A stretch of 30,025 nt of DNA from CAYMJK01 sp043101635 (GTDB lineage Bacteria; Planctomycetota; Phycisphaerae; Phycisphaerales; UBA1924). The notes under the pieces are model-generated. The model did not search any database. It was given only the letters and a program-made list of their open reading frames with translations, and had not been told where the DNA came from. Where the stretch lies: the NCBI GenBank assembly GCA_043101635.1, contig JBICIE010000011.1, positions 1-30,025 on the forward strand, given 5' to 3'. Shown here one piece after another: positions 13,925 to 23,614 of this stretch (positions are counted from its first letter, which is position 1; every line of letters begins with the position of its first letter). The position numbers were made by a program, and so were the translations under genes.

Positions 13925-14757
13925 CCATGAGCCATCTCCAACCCGTGGTGGTCAAAGTCGGCGGCAAGGCGATCGACGACGCCCGCTCCCTGCGCGCCCT
14001 GGCTGCGTCGCTGGCGCGGGCGGCGGCGTCGGCGCCGATCATCGTGGTGCACGGCGGGGGTGTGGCTGTCGACCGTCGCCTGGCCGGCCGGGAAATCCGG
14101 CGGGTCGCGGGGCTGCGGGTTACGCCGCCCGATCAGATCGACATCATCGCCGACGTCCTCGGGCGCGAGGTCAACGGGGCGCTGGTGGAGGCGATCAACC
14201 GGGCGGGACGCCCGGCCGTCGGGCTGACGCTGGACAAGGCGATGGCTACGGCCCGGGTCCTGCGCGGGCCCGCCGGAGAAGACCTTGGGCGCGTCGGCGA
14301 ACTGACCGGCGGCGATCCCGGCGCCCTGCGGGCCCTGCTGGCTGAGGGCGTGACGCCGGTGGTCGCCTGCATCGGGCGCGACGCCGATGGCCCGCTGAAC
14401 ATCAACGCCGACACTGCCGCGGCGGGCGTGGCCCGCTTCACCGGCGCCGTGCTGGTGGTGCTGCTCACCGACGCGCCGGGCGTGCTCGACGGGCAGGGCG
14501 CCGTCATCGGACGCCTCGACAGCGTGGCGATCGATGAACTGATCGCCGGCGGCGTCATTCACGGCGGCATGATCCCGAAGGTGCGCGCCGCCATGGATGT
14601 CGCCCGGAGTTCGGGGGCCCCGGCGCTGATCGCATCGTGGGCGGACCCCGATGCGCTCGCCCTTGCGCTGGAGGGCGGCGGCGCCGGCACGAGAGTCTGC
14701 GCCGCACCCGGCCCGGAGCGGCGCCGAGCCAGCGGGGTCGCTCCCGCCCCCGCCTAG
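13921..14757 (+). CDS. argB: Acetylglutamate kinase
   Basis: The 278-residue enzyme phosphorylates N-acetylglutamate, usually the feedback-controlled step. Motifs are VVVKVGGKAIDD (phosphate-binding lysine), IIVVHGGGVAVDRRL, LNINADTAAAGVA and GGMIPKVRAAMDV, in the expected order. The usual HGGGPQI motif reads HGGGVAV here, a family variant. The C-terminus extends about 20 residues beyond the usual GTRV end and is rich in Pro, Arg and Ala. The ATG at 13921 overlaps the argC stop; an alternative ATG lies two codons later. The N-terminal helix found in many arginine-inhibited hexameric kinases seems absent, so feedback by arginine is uncertain. Confidence 0.93.
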   Translation: MTMSHLQPVVVKVGGKAIDDARSLRALAASLARAAASAPIIVVHGGGVAVDRRLAGREIRRVAGLRVTPPDQIDIIADVLGREVNGALVEAINRAGRPAVGLTLDKAMATARVLRGPAGEDLGRVGELTGGDPGALRALLAEGVTPVVACIGRDADGPLNINADTAAAGVARFTGAVLVVLLTDAPGVLDGQGAVIGRLDSVAIDELIAGGVIHGGMIPKVRAAMDVARSSGAPALIASWADPDALALALEGGGAGTRVCAAPGPERRRASGVAPAPA

Positions 14758-14805
14758 CCGCCTTGTTACCCCCTGTCAGTCGCCGCTTCCGCAATGGAGA
14801 TTCCC

Positions 14806-15750
14806 GTGTCCGCACTCGTCGAAGCCAAGCCCGCCGTCACCACCGACCTGCTGTCCATCGCCGACCTGAGCTGCGCGCAGATCCGCCAGTTGTTCGAGGC
14901 GACCGCGGCCCACAAGCGCGAGCCCGGCCGGCTGGCGGGGGCGCTGGCGGGCAAGTCGATCGTGCTGCTGTTCGAGAAGCCGTCGCTGCGGACGCGCATC
15001 ACCTTCGAACTCGGCATCGCCAAACTCGGCGGCTACGCCCTGTACTACGACCAGTCGAAGGAACGCATCGGCGAGCGCGAGTCGATCCGTGACTATGCCA
15101 GGAACCTGGAGCGGTGGGTCGACGCGGTGGTGGCGCGGGTGTTCACGCACGCCACGCTGGAAGGGCTGGCCGAGCACGGCTCGATGCCCGTGATCAACGC
15201 CCTGAGCGACCTGGAGCACCCGTGCCAGGCGCTGGCGGACCTCTTCACACTGCAGGAGCGGCTGGGCTCGCTGGAGGGCGCCAAACTGGCCTACGTCGGA
15301 GACGGCAACAACGTGTGCCACTCCCTGCTGCTGGCGTGCGCCCTGCTCGGGGTGGACATGGTGGTGGCGACACCCAAGGGATTCGAGCCGCAGTTCGAGA
15401 TCGTGCGCAAGGCGCTGGCCCAGTGCAAGAGCAGCGGCGCCACGATCACCCTGACCAATGATCCGGAGGCGATCGCCGGCGCCAGCGCCGTCTACACCGA
15501 CAAGTGGGTGTCGATGGGCCAGGCGGACCAGACGACCTGGCGCGGCGAGCGCTTCTACGGCTTCCAGGTCAACGAGGACCTGATGGCCATCGCGGGCAAG
15601 CAGGCCTTGTTCATGCACTGCCTGCCCGCGGGGCGCGGCAAGGAAGTGACCGACGCGATCATCGACAGTCCCGCGTCGATCGTGTACGACCAGGCCGAGA
15701 ACCGCCTGCACGTGCAGAACGCGCTGCTGGCGGGGATGGTGGGGGGGTAA
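14806..15750 (+). CDS. argF: Ornithine carbamoyltransferase
   Basis: The enzyme condenses carbamoyl phosphate and ornithine to citrulline. Motifs are FEKPSLRTRITFE (carbamoyl-phosphate loop, in the SLRTR form also seen in Thermus-type enzymes), HPCQALADLFTL, VGDGNNVCHSLLL (ornithine side) and the catalytic FMHCLPAGRG. The length of about 314 residues is normal. GTG 14806 is preferred because GGAG ends six bases upstream; ATG 14794 in the same frame would add four residues but has no ribosome binding site. N-acetyl- or succinyl-ornithine specificity is less likely given the motifs. The TAA stop lies three bases before the heptamer-bounded insert. Confidence 0.94.
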   Translation: MSALVEAKPAVTTDLLSIADLSCAQIRQLFEATAAHKREPGRLAGALAGKSIVLLFEKPSLRTRITFELGIAKLGGYALYYDQSKERIGERESIRDYARNLERWVDAVVARVFTHATLEGLAEHGSMPVINALSDLEHPCQALADLFTLQERLGSLEGAKLAYVGDGNNVCHSLLLACALLGVDMVVATPKGFEPQFEIVRKALAQCKSSGATITLTNDPEAIAGASAVYTDKWVSMGQADQTTWRGERFYGFQVNEDLMAIAGKQALFMHCLPAGRGKEVTDAIIDSPASIVYDQAENRLHVQNALLAGMVGG

Positions 15751-15752
15751 GC

Positions 15753-15786
15753 AGAAATCGAAAAGCGAAGAGCGAAAAGCGAACAT
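15753..15786 (+). repeat. Left inverted repeat made of heptamers
   Basis: After an initial A the units are GAAATCG, AAAAGCG, AAGAGCG and AAAAGCG, followed by AACAT. Compared with the right end, only the T in unit 1 and the G in unit 3 differ. The array starts three bases after the argF stop codon. Confidence 0.85.
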
Positions 15787-15812
15787 CAGGAAAGACCGCA
15801 GCGGAGGGACGG

Positions 15813-16193
15813 ATGGCGCGACTATCTGATGAGCTTCTTGAGCGGAGCGAGTCGTTTTCCGACAGGATGCTGGATGTGGCCGATGCGTTGGAGCAGCGAC
15901 ATGTTTCCCGGCGCATTCTCGACCAGATCTCTGCCTGCGGCACGTCCGTCGGCGCGAACGCGTACGAGGGAGATGAGGCCATGACGCGCAAGGACTTCGT
16001 GAAATCGCTTGGAGTCGTTGTCAAGGAACTGGCCGAGTCACGATTCTGGCTCCGTCTTGCGGGAAGGAGAGAGTGGATCTCCGCCGACCGTCTTGCTCCT
16101 CTGATCGATGAATCCATGGAACTGCGTCGTATCTTCGGAACGATGATCGTCCGCACCAGGGCCGCGCCGGATCGTCAACACCCCTCCGGCTGA
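15813..16193 (+). CDS. Four-helix-bundle protein (S23/IVS-Avd-like family)
   Basis: The 126-residue protein matches the four-helix-bundle family first seen in 23S rRNA intervening sequences and related to the Avd accessory protein of diversity-generating retroelements. Diagnostic parts are ILDQISACGTSVGANAYEGD, TRKDFVKSLGVVVKELAES and RFWLRLAGRREW. Known members are oligomeric and basic and bind nucleic acid in the Avd case; the role of stand-alone copies is not settled. GGAGGG at 15803-15808 precedes the ATG at 15813. No reverse transcriptase or template repeat is present here. The gene interrupts the arginine operon in the same direction as its neighbours and is unrelated to arginine synthesis. 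Its codon use is less GC-rich than that of argF and argG, which suggests acquisition. Confidence 0.85.
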   Translation: MARLSDELLERSESFSDRMLDVADALEQRHVSRRILDQISACGTSVGANAYEGDEAMTRKDFVKSLGVVVKELAESRFWLRLAGRREWISADRLAPLIDESMELRRIFGTMIVRTRAAPDRQHPSG

Positions 16194-16214
16194 TCGAGAG
16201 CGTCGCCACTGCAC

Positions 16215-16248
16215 ATGTTCGCTTTTCGCTTTTCGCTTTTCGCTTTCT
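16215..16248 (-). repeat. Right inverted repeat made of heptamers
   Basis: On the plus strand the order is ATGTT, then CGCTTTT three times, then CGCTTTCT. On the minus strand this reads AGAAAGCG, AAAAGCG three times, minus one G at the joins, and AACAT, mirroring the left end. It ends 15 bases before the argG ATG and so occupies the position of the argG leader. Confidence 0.85.
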
Positions 16249-16263
16249 CACGAGAAACACACG

Positions 16264-17495
<1,232 letters not shown>

Positions 17496-17499
<4 letters not shown>

Positions 17500-18911
17500 C
17501 CGAGCGGCAGGCGCCAGACCAGGCCACGGGCATGTGGGGCGGACGCTTCGCCAGCGGGCCGGCGGAGCTGTTCCGCCAGCTCAATGACTCGCTGGCGTTC
17601 GACCGGCGCCTGCTGGCCCAGGATCTTCAGGGATCCGCGGCATGGGCCCGCGCCCTGGGCGCGGCGGGCGTGCTGAATCCGGAGGAGACCGAACGACTCG
17701 GGCGCGCCCTCGAGCAGATCGGCGCCGAGGCCGCCGGCGGCCACCGCCTGCCGCAGATCGGCGAGGCGGAGGATGTGCACACCTGGGTCGAGCAGCGACT
17801 GATCGAATTCACCGGGCCCCTGGGCAAGAAGCTGCACACCGGTCGCAGCCGCAACGATCAGGTCGCCACCGACCTGCGGCTCTGGCTGCGCGAGGCCATC
17901 GATGATCGGATCGCCGACATTCGCGGCGCGCAGCGGTCGCTGGCCGCTCTTGCGCAGCGCGAGGCGGAGACGGTGTTTCCGGGTTACACGCACCTCCAGC
18001 GGGCCCAGCCGATCACGCTGGGGCACTGGGCCCTGGCCTACGCCGAGATGCTCGATCGCGACCAGGCCCGTTTCGCCGACGCCCGGCGGCGTGTCAACGT
18101 GTGTCCGCTGGGCGCTGCGGCGCTGGCGGGGACGACGGTCCCGGTCGATCGCCACGCCCTCGCCCGTGATCTGGGCTTCGACGGTCCCAGCGCCAACAGC
18201 CTCGACGCCATCGCTGACCGGGACTTCGTGCTCGAACCGCTGCTGGCCGCGGCCACCTGCGCGATGCACCTGTCCCGCCTGGCGGAGGATGTGATCCTGT
18301 ACAGTTCGGGTGAATTCGGCTTCTTCGAGCTGCCCGATGGCGTGGCAAGCGGCTCATCGCTGATGCCGCAGAAGAAGAACCCCGATGGCGCCGAGCTGAT
18401 CCGGGCCAAGGCGGGGCGAATCCTCGGCAGCGCAGTTTCGCTGATGACGGTGTGCAAGGGCCTCCCGCTTGCCTACAACAAGGACCTTCAGGAGGACAAG
18501 GAGGCCATCTTCGACGCCATGGACACGCTGGCGGTGTGTCTGCGGCTGATCCCGCTCATGTTCGACGAGATCCGCGTTCATCACGAGGCGTGCAGCGCCG
18601 CCGCCGCCGGGGGCTACTCCAACGCCACGGAGCTGGCCGACTACCTGGTCGGGCGCGGCGTCACGTTCCGCGACGCTCATGAAATCGCCGGGCGGCTGGT
18701 GCGTCTGGCTCTCGAGCGCGGCTGCCCGCTCGACGGGCTTTCCGTTGACGACATGCGCTCGATCGCGCCGATGATCGAGTCCGATGTGCACGAGGCGATC
18801 ACGCTGGAAGCCTGTCTTGCCCGGCGCGATGTCTTCGGCGGCACGGCGCCCCGCCGCGTGCGACAGGCCAGCGCGGCGATGATGCAGCGCATCGAAGGGG
18901 GTGGCCTGTGA
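17496..18911 (+). CDS. argH: Argininosuccinate lyase
   Basis: The enzyme splits argininosuccinate into arginine and fumarate, the last step of the pathway. It carries MWGGRFASGPAELFRQLNDS, THLQRAQPITLGHW and the lyase signature GSSLMPQKKNPDGAEL with the catalytic-loop serine. TTG 17496 is chosen as the start because it overlaps the argG stop (TTGA) and has GGGAG seven bases upstream, giving 471 residues. ATG 17532 would remove 12 residues and lacks such a site. The stop overlaps the GTG of the acetyltransferase gene that follows. Confidence 0.95.
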
Positions 18912-19435
18912 CACCGGCCAGCGCCGCATCGCGGGCCCCAAAGGCGACATCTGTCCCGGCACGGGATACCCCGTCGCCTGCGGTGATCACGCACGCCGGC
19001 CCCGAGCACATCGCGGGGATCTGCGCCGTCGTCAACGCCTGCGCGCTGGAGGGCACGACGCTCCCGATCACGGCCGACGAGGTCGCCCTCGGCCTCGGCC
19101 AGTTCGTGGTGGCCGAGCGTGATGGTCAGATCCTCTCCTGCGGCGCCCTGGTGGTGTTCAGCCCGGCGATGGCGGAGGTGCGCTCCATCGCCGTCAGCCC
19201 GGCGGCCCGCGGCACGGGCCTCGGCGCCGCGGTGGTGCGCCGGCTGATTGATGAGGCCAACAGCCTGGAACTGGATCAGCTCGTGCTGCTGACCAAGGTG
19301 CCGGACTTCTTCGGCCGCCTCGGCTTCATCAGCGCGTCGCCGGAGGACCTGCCGGAGGAGTACCTGACCATACAGATTCACGCCCGCGGACGCACGCTCA
19401 ACGGGCGGACCGCGATGCGCATGCACCTGATGTAG
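18908..19435 (+). CDS. argA: Short GNAT-type N-acetylglutamate synthase
   Basis: The 175-residue protein is a single GNAT acetyltransferase domain with the acetyl-CoA loop VRSIAVSPAARGTGLGAAVV and the FFGRLGF element typical of amino-acid N-acetyltransferases related to ArgA. The first 27 residues are low-complexity Ala/Ser/Pro. Unlike classical ArgA, no amino-acid kinase domain is present. The GTG overlaps the argH stop. Its place at the end of the arginine cluster, and the lack of argJ here, support a role in making N-acetylglutamate. Acetylation of another substrate cannot be excluded from sequence alone. Confidence 0.8.
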   Translation: MTPASAASRAPKATSVPARDTPSPAVITHAGPEHIAGICAVVNACALEGTTLPITADEVALGLGQFVVAERDGQILSCGALVVFSPAMAEVRSIAVSPAARGTGLGAAVVRRLIDEANSLELDQLVLLTKVPDFFGRLGFISASPEDLPEEYLTIQIHARGRTLNGRTAMRMHLM

Positions 19436-19806
19436 TGGCCGGACCTCCCCTGAATCAGGGGCGATGAGGCGCCGAGGCGCCGCCGCTGGGACTGCCTAAT
19501 CAGCGCGTCTTGCCCAACTTCCGCCTACCGCCCCGCGTTCGCACGATCATTCAAACAAAACCCGAGATGTGTAAGTCATTTTTTATAAACAACTTACGAG
19601 CAATGCCATGAACGCTTCCATCAATACGTCTGCGCCGCAACCGCCTGAAAATCAAGCACTTATGATGCTCTGAGGCATGGTTGTGAACAACGTACAAAAT
19701 CGGTTGCACGCCAGAAACCCGCCCAGTATGCTCATCGCGGAAAGTACTGCGGCAGGCGTGTGCCGCACCGAGAGACTTGTGGGGAAGTTGAGGTAAGGGG
19801 AAGGAA
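19436..19806 (+). other. Intergenic region, partly AT-rich, ahead of the PEP-CTERM gene
   Basis: No gene is supported in these 371 bases. A near-perfect palindrome, CCCCTGA-A-TCAGGGG (19447-19461), may mark the end of the arginine transcript but lacks a T-run. GTAAGT (19571-19576) and ACTTAC (19592-19597) could form a stem across an AT-rich loop. The stretch 19550-19700 has clearly lower GC than its surroundings. Confidence 0.5.
19704..19732 (+). promoter_or_regulatory. Promoter of the second PEP-CTERM gene
   Basis: TTGCAC (19704-19709) and TATGCT (19727-19732) are separated by 17 bases, close to the sigma-70 pattern. The predicted start near 19739 gives a leader of about 68 bases. The leader ends in AAGGGGAAGGAA, a purine-rich ribosome binding site, before the ATG at 19807. 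Confidence 0.55.
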
Positions 19807-20388
19807 ATGAAGAAGTCGGCATCGATGGTGTTAGCCTGCGCGTGGATGATCGGATGCACTACCGCGCACGCGGACGAGATCGCAATAACTTCCGGTGTGG
19901 GCACGCCGGGCGGCAGTTGGACACTCTCTGCCTTGTTGAACACTGGCAACGTCGGTGGTCCGGGCGTGGACCTCATCGGCTTCAGGGTCATCGCTGGTGA
20001 TCCCTTCGAGGACATTCCGGCGCTGGATCCAGATGCCGGCAGTGGCTGGGCCCAGGTTTATACCAACGGCGGTCCTACGCCAGATATAGCCGCCATTGCG
20101 ACGACAACCGCGCCTGGTGCGGCTTTCTCAATTGATGTGAACTTCAGCGGCACCATGAGTGATCCGCTGTCATTCGAGATTGCTGGGTTCGACGGAGACA
20201 GCTTGTTGGAGATTGAGTCCTACGACTGGGACGGAACCGGGCTGTTCTTCAGAGGGTCGGCATCGAGGGTCGGCTGGGCACCCACCAGGAGTGACTTCAC
20301 AGTCATCCCGCTTCCACCTGCCGCGTGGGCCGGGCTCGCTGGGCTCGGCCTGGTCGCCGGCGTGCGTCGCCTGCGTCGCCCGAACTGA
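19807..20388 (+). CDS. Secreted protein with VPLPA/PEP-CTERM-like tail
   Basis: The 193-residue product begins with a signal peptide (MKKSASMVLACAWMIGCTTAHA, probably cut before DE). It ends with IPLPPAAWAGLAGLGLVAG followed by a basic RRLRRPN end, a VPLPA-type exosortase sorting signal. The middle is rich in Gly, Asp, Ser and Thr and looks like a beta-sandwich; no named domain is recognised. It is monocistronic, with its own promoter and a terminator behind it. Two such sorting tails in one window imply that the organism has an exosortase elsewhere. Confidence 0.78.
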   Translation: MKKSASMVLACAWMIGCTTAHADEIAITSGVGTPGGSWTLSALLNTGNVGGPGVDLIGFRVIAGDPFEDIPALDPDAGSGWAQVYTNGGPTPDIAAIATTTAPGAAFSIDVNFSGTMSDPLSFEIAGFDGDSLLEIESYDWDGTGLFFRGSASRVGWAPTRSDFTVIPLPPAAWAGLAGLGLVAGVRRLRRPN

Positions 20389-20420
20389 TTGCAGGACAAG
20401 CTCCTCTTGACGCACAACGC

Positions 20421-20447
20421 GCCCCGGCCCAGGCCGGGGCGTTCTTG
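20421..20447 (+). terminator. Terminator after the PEP-CTERM gene
   Basis: GCCCCGGCC (20421-20429) and GGCCGGGGC (20432-20440) form a perfect 9-bp stem with a CA loop, extended by one C-G pair. The T-run is weak (GTTCTTGC), so termination may be partial. Confidence 0.65.
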
Positions 20448-20516
20448 CTAACAACGACGCAGACGACAAAGTAAGAAGACCACCCAGTTCCGGCCGGCCC
20501 CTGAATAGCCTTCGCC

Positions 20517-21404
20517 GTGCACATTGCCCGGACGCGAGCGGAGCTTCATGAAGCGTATGGCGCCCTTGGCTCATCGCGCCCCGTCCTCGTCCCCACGATG
20601 GGCGGGCTCCACGCCGGGCACGAGGCGCTGATCCGCCAGGGCGCCGCCGAGGCGGCCCGGCGCGGCACGATCTGCCTCGCCACCGTCTTCGTGAACCCGA
20701 CCCAGTTCGATGTCCGCACCGACTTCGAGCGCTATCCGCGCGACCTGGAGGCGGACGCCCAGGTCGCCGCCGCGGCCGGCGCCGCCATCCTCTACGCGCC
20801 GGCGGTCGAGGAGGTCTATCCCGGCGGCCCGCCTCCGCCGCCGTCCGACCTGCCGGATCAGGCCCGGCACAAGGGCCTGGAGGACGCCTTCCGCCCCGGC
20901 CATTTCGTGGGCGTCGTGCAGGTCCTCGGCCGGCTCTATGAACTCATCGAGCCGTCCGCCGCCATCTACGGCGAGAAGGACTGGCAGCAGCTTCAGGTGG
21001 CCTGGGCCATGGCCCGCCTCCGGCGGCTGCCCATCGACATCCTCGCCGGCCCGACGGTCCGGGGCGCCGACGGGCTGGCTCTCAGCAGTCGCAACCGCTT
21101 CCTCTCGGCGGAAGGGCGGCGCCAGGCGCTCGCCATTCCCGAGGCGCTCCGCCGCGCCGGGGCCCGGCGGACGCCCGCGGAGGCCGAGCAGGCCATGGCC
21201 GCCCACCTCAGCGCCGCCGGTCTCGCCCCCAACTACGCCACCGTCCGCCACGCCGAGACGCTGCTCCCGCTGGCCAGCGCCGCCGACGGCCCCGGGCGGG
21301 CCCTGATCGCCTGCCCAGTCGGCGAGGGCGCCGAGGCGGTTCGTCTGCTCGACAACATGCCGTGGCCGCTGCCTGGCGGCGCGGCGGTGTCGCCGGAGGC
21401 CTAA
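20517..21404 (+). CDS. panC: Pantothenate synthetase
   Basis: The 295-residue enzyme couples pantoate and beta-alanine with ATP to make pantothenate. Motifs are VPTMGGLHAGHEALI (the HIGH-like ATP site; most enzymes have PTMGALH), VFVNPTQF, FRPGHFVGVV, GEKDWQQL and LSSRNRFLS. Length is normal. GTG 20517 is the start and matches the family N-terminus. No Shine-Dalgarno sequence precedes it; TAGCCT at 20506-20511 lies five bases ahead and could give a leaderless mRNA. No panB or panD is in the window, so the gene stands apart from the rest of the pathway. Confidence 0.95.
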   Translation: MHIARTRAELHEAYGALGSSRPVLVPTMGGLHAGHEALIRQGAAEAARRGTICLATVFVNPTQFDVRTDFERYPRDLEADAQVAAAAGAAILYAPAVEEVYPGGPPPPPSDLPDQARHKGLEDAFRPGHFVGVVQVLGRLYELIEPSAAIYGEKDWQQLQVAWAMARLRRLPIDILAGPTVRGADGLALSSRNRFLSAEGRRQALAIPEALRRAGARRTPAEAEQAMAAHLSAAGLAPNYATVRHAETLLPLASAADGPGRALIACPVGEGAEAVRLLDNMPWPLPGGAAVSPEA

Positions 21405-21412
21405 CTTTCACA

Positions 21413-22573
21413 ATGACCGACGCCGCTCCCGCCGCCGCAACCCTGCTCAAGACCCCCCTGCACCAGTTCCACCTCGACCACGGGGCCCGCATGGTCGAGT
21501 ACGCCGGGTGGGAGATGCCGATCAGCTACGGCAGCTCCATCCAGGCCGAGCACCAGCAGGTCCGCACCAGCGGCGGCCTCTTCGACGTCTCGCACATGGG
21601 GCGGGTGGCGATCACCGGCCGTCACGCCCGCCGACTGCTGGAGCGCCTGTGCACCCGGCGCATCAGCGACATGCAGCCCGGCCAGTGCCGCTACTCGCTG
21701 GTCGGCAACGACCGCGGCGGCGTGCGCGACGATGTGCTGGTCTACCGCAAGGAAGCCGATGACTTTCTCGTCGTCGTCAACGCGTCCAACCGGCTCAAGC
21801 TGCTGGAGCACTTCGAGCAGGTGCGCGCCGCCGCCAATTGGACCGCGAAGATCGACGATCAGACCGAGAAGACGGCGATGGTCGCGATCCAGGGCCCGAA
21901 GGTCATGGACCTGATCTCGCGCGTCAGCAGCGAGATCCCGACGCTGAAGCGGTACCGCTTCACGACCAAGAACCTGCTCGTGATGAAGCTGATCGTCAGC
22001 CGCACCGGTTCCACCGGGGAAGATGGCGTCGAGGTGATCCTCCCGGCCGGCGCCGTCGCCATGGCGCTGAAGCTGCTGCTCAAGGACATCGACGCTGACA
22101 CGTCCGACGCCCCGGTCAGGCCCGCGGGGCTTGGCGCGCGCGACACGCTGCGCCTGGAGGCGGGCATGCCGCTGTACGGGCACGAGCTCGGCGAGGAGAT
22201 CTGCGCCCTGTCGTGCGGCGTGGACTTCGCCATCAGCATGGACAAGGACGGCGACGACAACGGCGAAGCGTTCATCGGTCTGGAGGCCCTGCGCAGGATC
22301 CAGGCCGAGGGCGGCCCGCAGCAGAAGATCGTCGGGCTGAACGTCGACGGCCGGCGGACGGCCCGCCAGGGGATGCCGGTGCGGGCCGGCGGCGCCGAGA
22401 TCGGCGTGATCACCAGCGGCTGTGCCAGCCCGACGCTGGGCCGCTCGATCGCGATGGCCCTGGTCGATGTCGATCGCGCCGGCGAGGGCGCCGCGCTGGA
22501 GATCGACGCCGGCCGGGCCACGATGGCGGCGCAGGTCACGCCGCTGCCGTTCTACAAGGCGCCGAAGAAGTAG
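21413..22573 (+). CDS. gcvT: Glycine cleavage system T protein (aminomethyltransferase)
   Basis: The 386-residue protein transfers the methylene group of the aminomethyl-lipoyl H protein to tetrahydrofolate and releases ammonia. Family patterns are LHQFHLDHGARMVEYAGWEMPISY, FDVSHMGRVAITG, LGARDTLRLEAGMPLYGHEL and the C-terminal GVITSGCASPTLGRSIAMALV. The ATG at 21413 is set by the family start, nine bases after panC ends. TAACTT (21402-21407), overlapping the panC stop, could be a -10 box for a leaderless message. gcvH and gcvP are not present here. Confidence 0.94.
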   Translation: MTDAAPAAATLLKTPLHQFHLDHGARMVEYAGWEMPISYGSSIQAEHQQVRTSGGLFDVSHMGRVAITGRHARRLLERLCTRRISDMQPGQCRYSLVGNDRGGVRDDVLVYRKEADDFLVVVNASNRLKLLEHFEQVRAAANWTAKIDDQTEKTAMVAIQGPKVMDLISRVSSEIPTLKRYRFTTKNLLVMKLIVSRTGSTGEDGVEVILPAGAVAMALKLLLKDIDADTSDAPVRPAGLGARDTLRLEAGMPLYGHELGEEICALSCGVDFAISMDKDGDDNGEAFIGLEALRRIQAEGGPQQKIVGLNVDGRRTARQGMPVRAGGAEIGVITSGCASPTLGRSIAMALVDVDRAGEGAALEIDAGRATMAAQVTPLPFYKAPKK

Positions 22574-22578
22574 GGCGG

Positions 22579-23595
22579 TCAACTCGCGTGCAGGCGCCGG
22601 CCCCAGGCGTAGGTCGCCATGAAGGCCAGGTTCAGCAGCAGCACCGCGACGATCGCCCCGCCGATCATCGCCGCCGAACCGTCGACCTTCCAGAGCGTCC
22701 AGACGAACTGGCCGAGGCACAGCGCCGAGACGATCTGCAGCGTCCTCGTTTTCGACAGGTACTGCATGGCCAGCGCGCCCAGCGGGGCGCCGATGAGCAC
22801 CACCGGGGCCGCGGCGAGCCACTTGTGGATCACATCCAGCTCGATCGCGCCGAGCGCAGCGCTGCTGACCGAACCCACAAGCGAGCAGTAGGCCATGGCA
22901 ATCACGCTGGTGGCAATCGCGATCCGCAGGTCGCAGCGGTACAGCAGCACCAGCACAGTGTACAGGATCATGTCGATGCCTACGCCCGTCAGGGCGGTCG
23001 TCACGCCGCCGATGAAGCCGATGGCGACGCCGCAGGCCCAGTCGAAACGGACCGGCAGATCCGGCAGCGTGTGGCTGGCGAGCAGTTCGCGCAGCTTCAC
23101 CAGCGTCATCATGCCGAAGCCGGCCCAGATGGTCGCGAAGGTGAGCTTCACCAGCGGCGCCGGGGCGATCGGGACCAGCAGCCACAGCGCAAGGGGAATG
23201 ACGACGGTCGCGGTCCCCGCCGAGACCATCAGCAGCCGCCACGCGATGATGCGCCGGGCGCACAGCAGGAAGATCGAGGCGCTGGACATCCCGACCGACT
23301 GGATGAGGAAGCTGAAGTTCCGCCCGATCGAGACGTCCTCGCCGTACAGCAGCACGATGATCGGGAAGCCGACGGTCCCGCCTCCCATGGGCGTCGAGCC
23401 CGCGATGTACGAGCCGAAGAGCATCGCCAGGGCGATCGGCCACTGCGCCAGCGCAGCGCTCCACAGGCCGAGCGCCGCAACCGCGGTCAGCCAGGCGATG
23501 TCGAACCACAGCACCCAGTAGATGAATGGCGCAAAGCTCGCCAGACGGGCGCGCACGGCAGAGGAGAGCAGCGGCGTCTGTCCGTGGGGGCGCAT
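22579..23595 (-). CDS. TauE/SafE-family (TSUP) membrane transporter
   Basis: The 338-residue polytopic protein has roughly eight to nine membrane helices and the two repeated signatures of the TSUP family: GSTPMGGGTVGFPIIVLL in the first half and GGVTTALTGVGIDMILYTVL in the second. Members move sulfur-containing anions or organic acids across the inner membrane; the substrate here is unknown. The gene starts 20 bases after the phoU-like gene ends and is probably expressed with it. It converges on gcvT with almost no space between the stop codons. Confidence 0.85.
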   Translation of the reverse strand: MRPHGQTPLLSSAVRARLASFAPFIYWVLWFDIAWLTAVAALGLWSAALAQWPIALAMLFGSYIAGSTPMGGGTVGFPIIVLLYGEDVSIGRNFSFLIQSVGMSSASIFLLCARRIIAWRLLMVSAGTATVVIPLALWLLVPIAPAPLVKLTFATIWAGFGMMTLVKLRELLASHTLPDLPVRFDWACGVAIGFIGGVTTALTGVGIDMILYTVLVLLYRCDLRIAIATSVIAMAYCSLVGSVSSAALGAIELDVIHKWLAAAPVVLIGAPLGALAMQYLSKTRTLQIVSALCLGQFVWTLWKVDGSAAMIGGAIVAVLLLNLAFMATYAWGRRLHAS

Positions 23596-23614
23596 CGGCG
23601 GCGGGTACCGCGCC

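Larger units (their letters stand above)
15753..16248 (+). mobile_element. Inverted-repeat-bounded element carrying a four-helix-bundle gene
   Basis: A 496-bp segment between argF and argG is enclosed by 34-bp inverted repeats, with 32 of 34 positions matching by direct reading. Each end is built of four 7-bp units and a terminal AACAT pointing inward. The only gene inside is the four-helix-bundle gene. No transposase is encoded, and I see no target-site duplication outside the ends (GTAAGC on the left, CACGAG on the right). Calling it mobile is inference from its structure and from a related array at 3742. Confidence 0.55.

Noticed and set aside
15750..16250. A diversity-generating retroelement around the Avd-like gene
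   Set aside because: No reverse transcriptase and no template or variable repeat can be found in the window; argF and argG directly flank the segment.
19447..19461. CCCCTGA-A-TCAGGGG as a terminator of the arginine cluster
   Set aside because: The loop is too small and no T-run follows, so I list it only as a palindrome in the intergenic region.
21401..23509. A 702-codon minus-strand frame antisense to gcvT and out of frame with the transporter
   Set aside because: Composition is repetitive Arg/Ala/Asp without family motifs, and the true frames on both strands encode well-recognised proteins.
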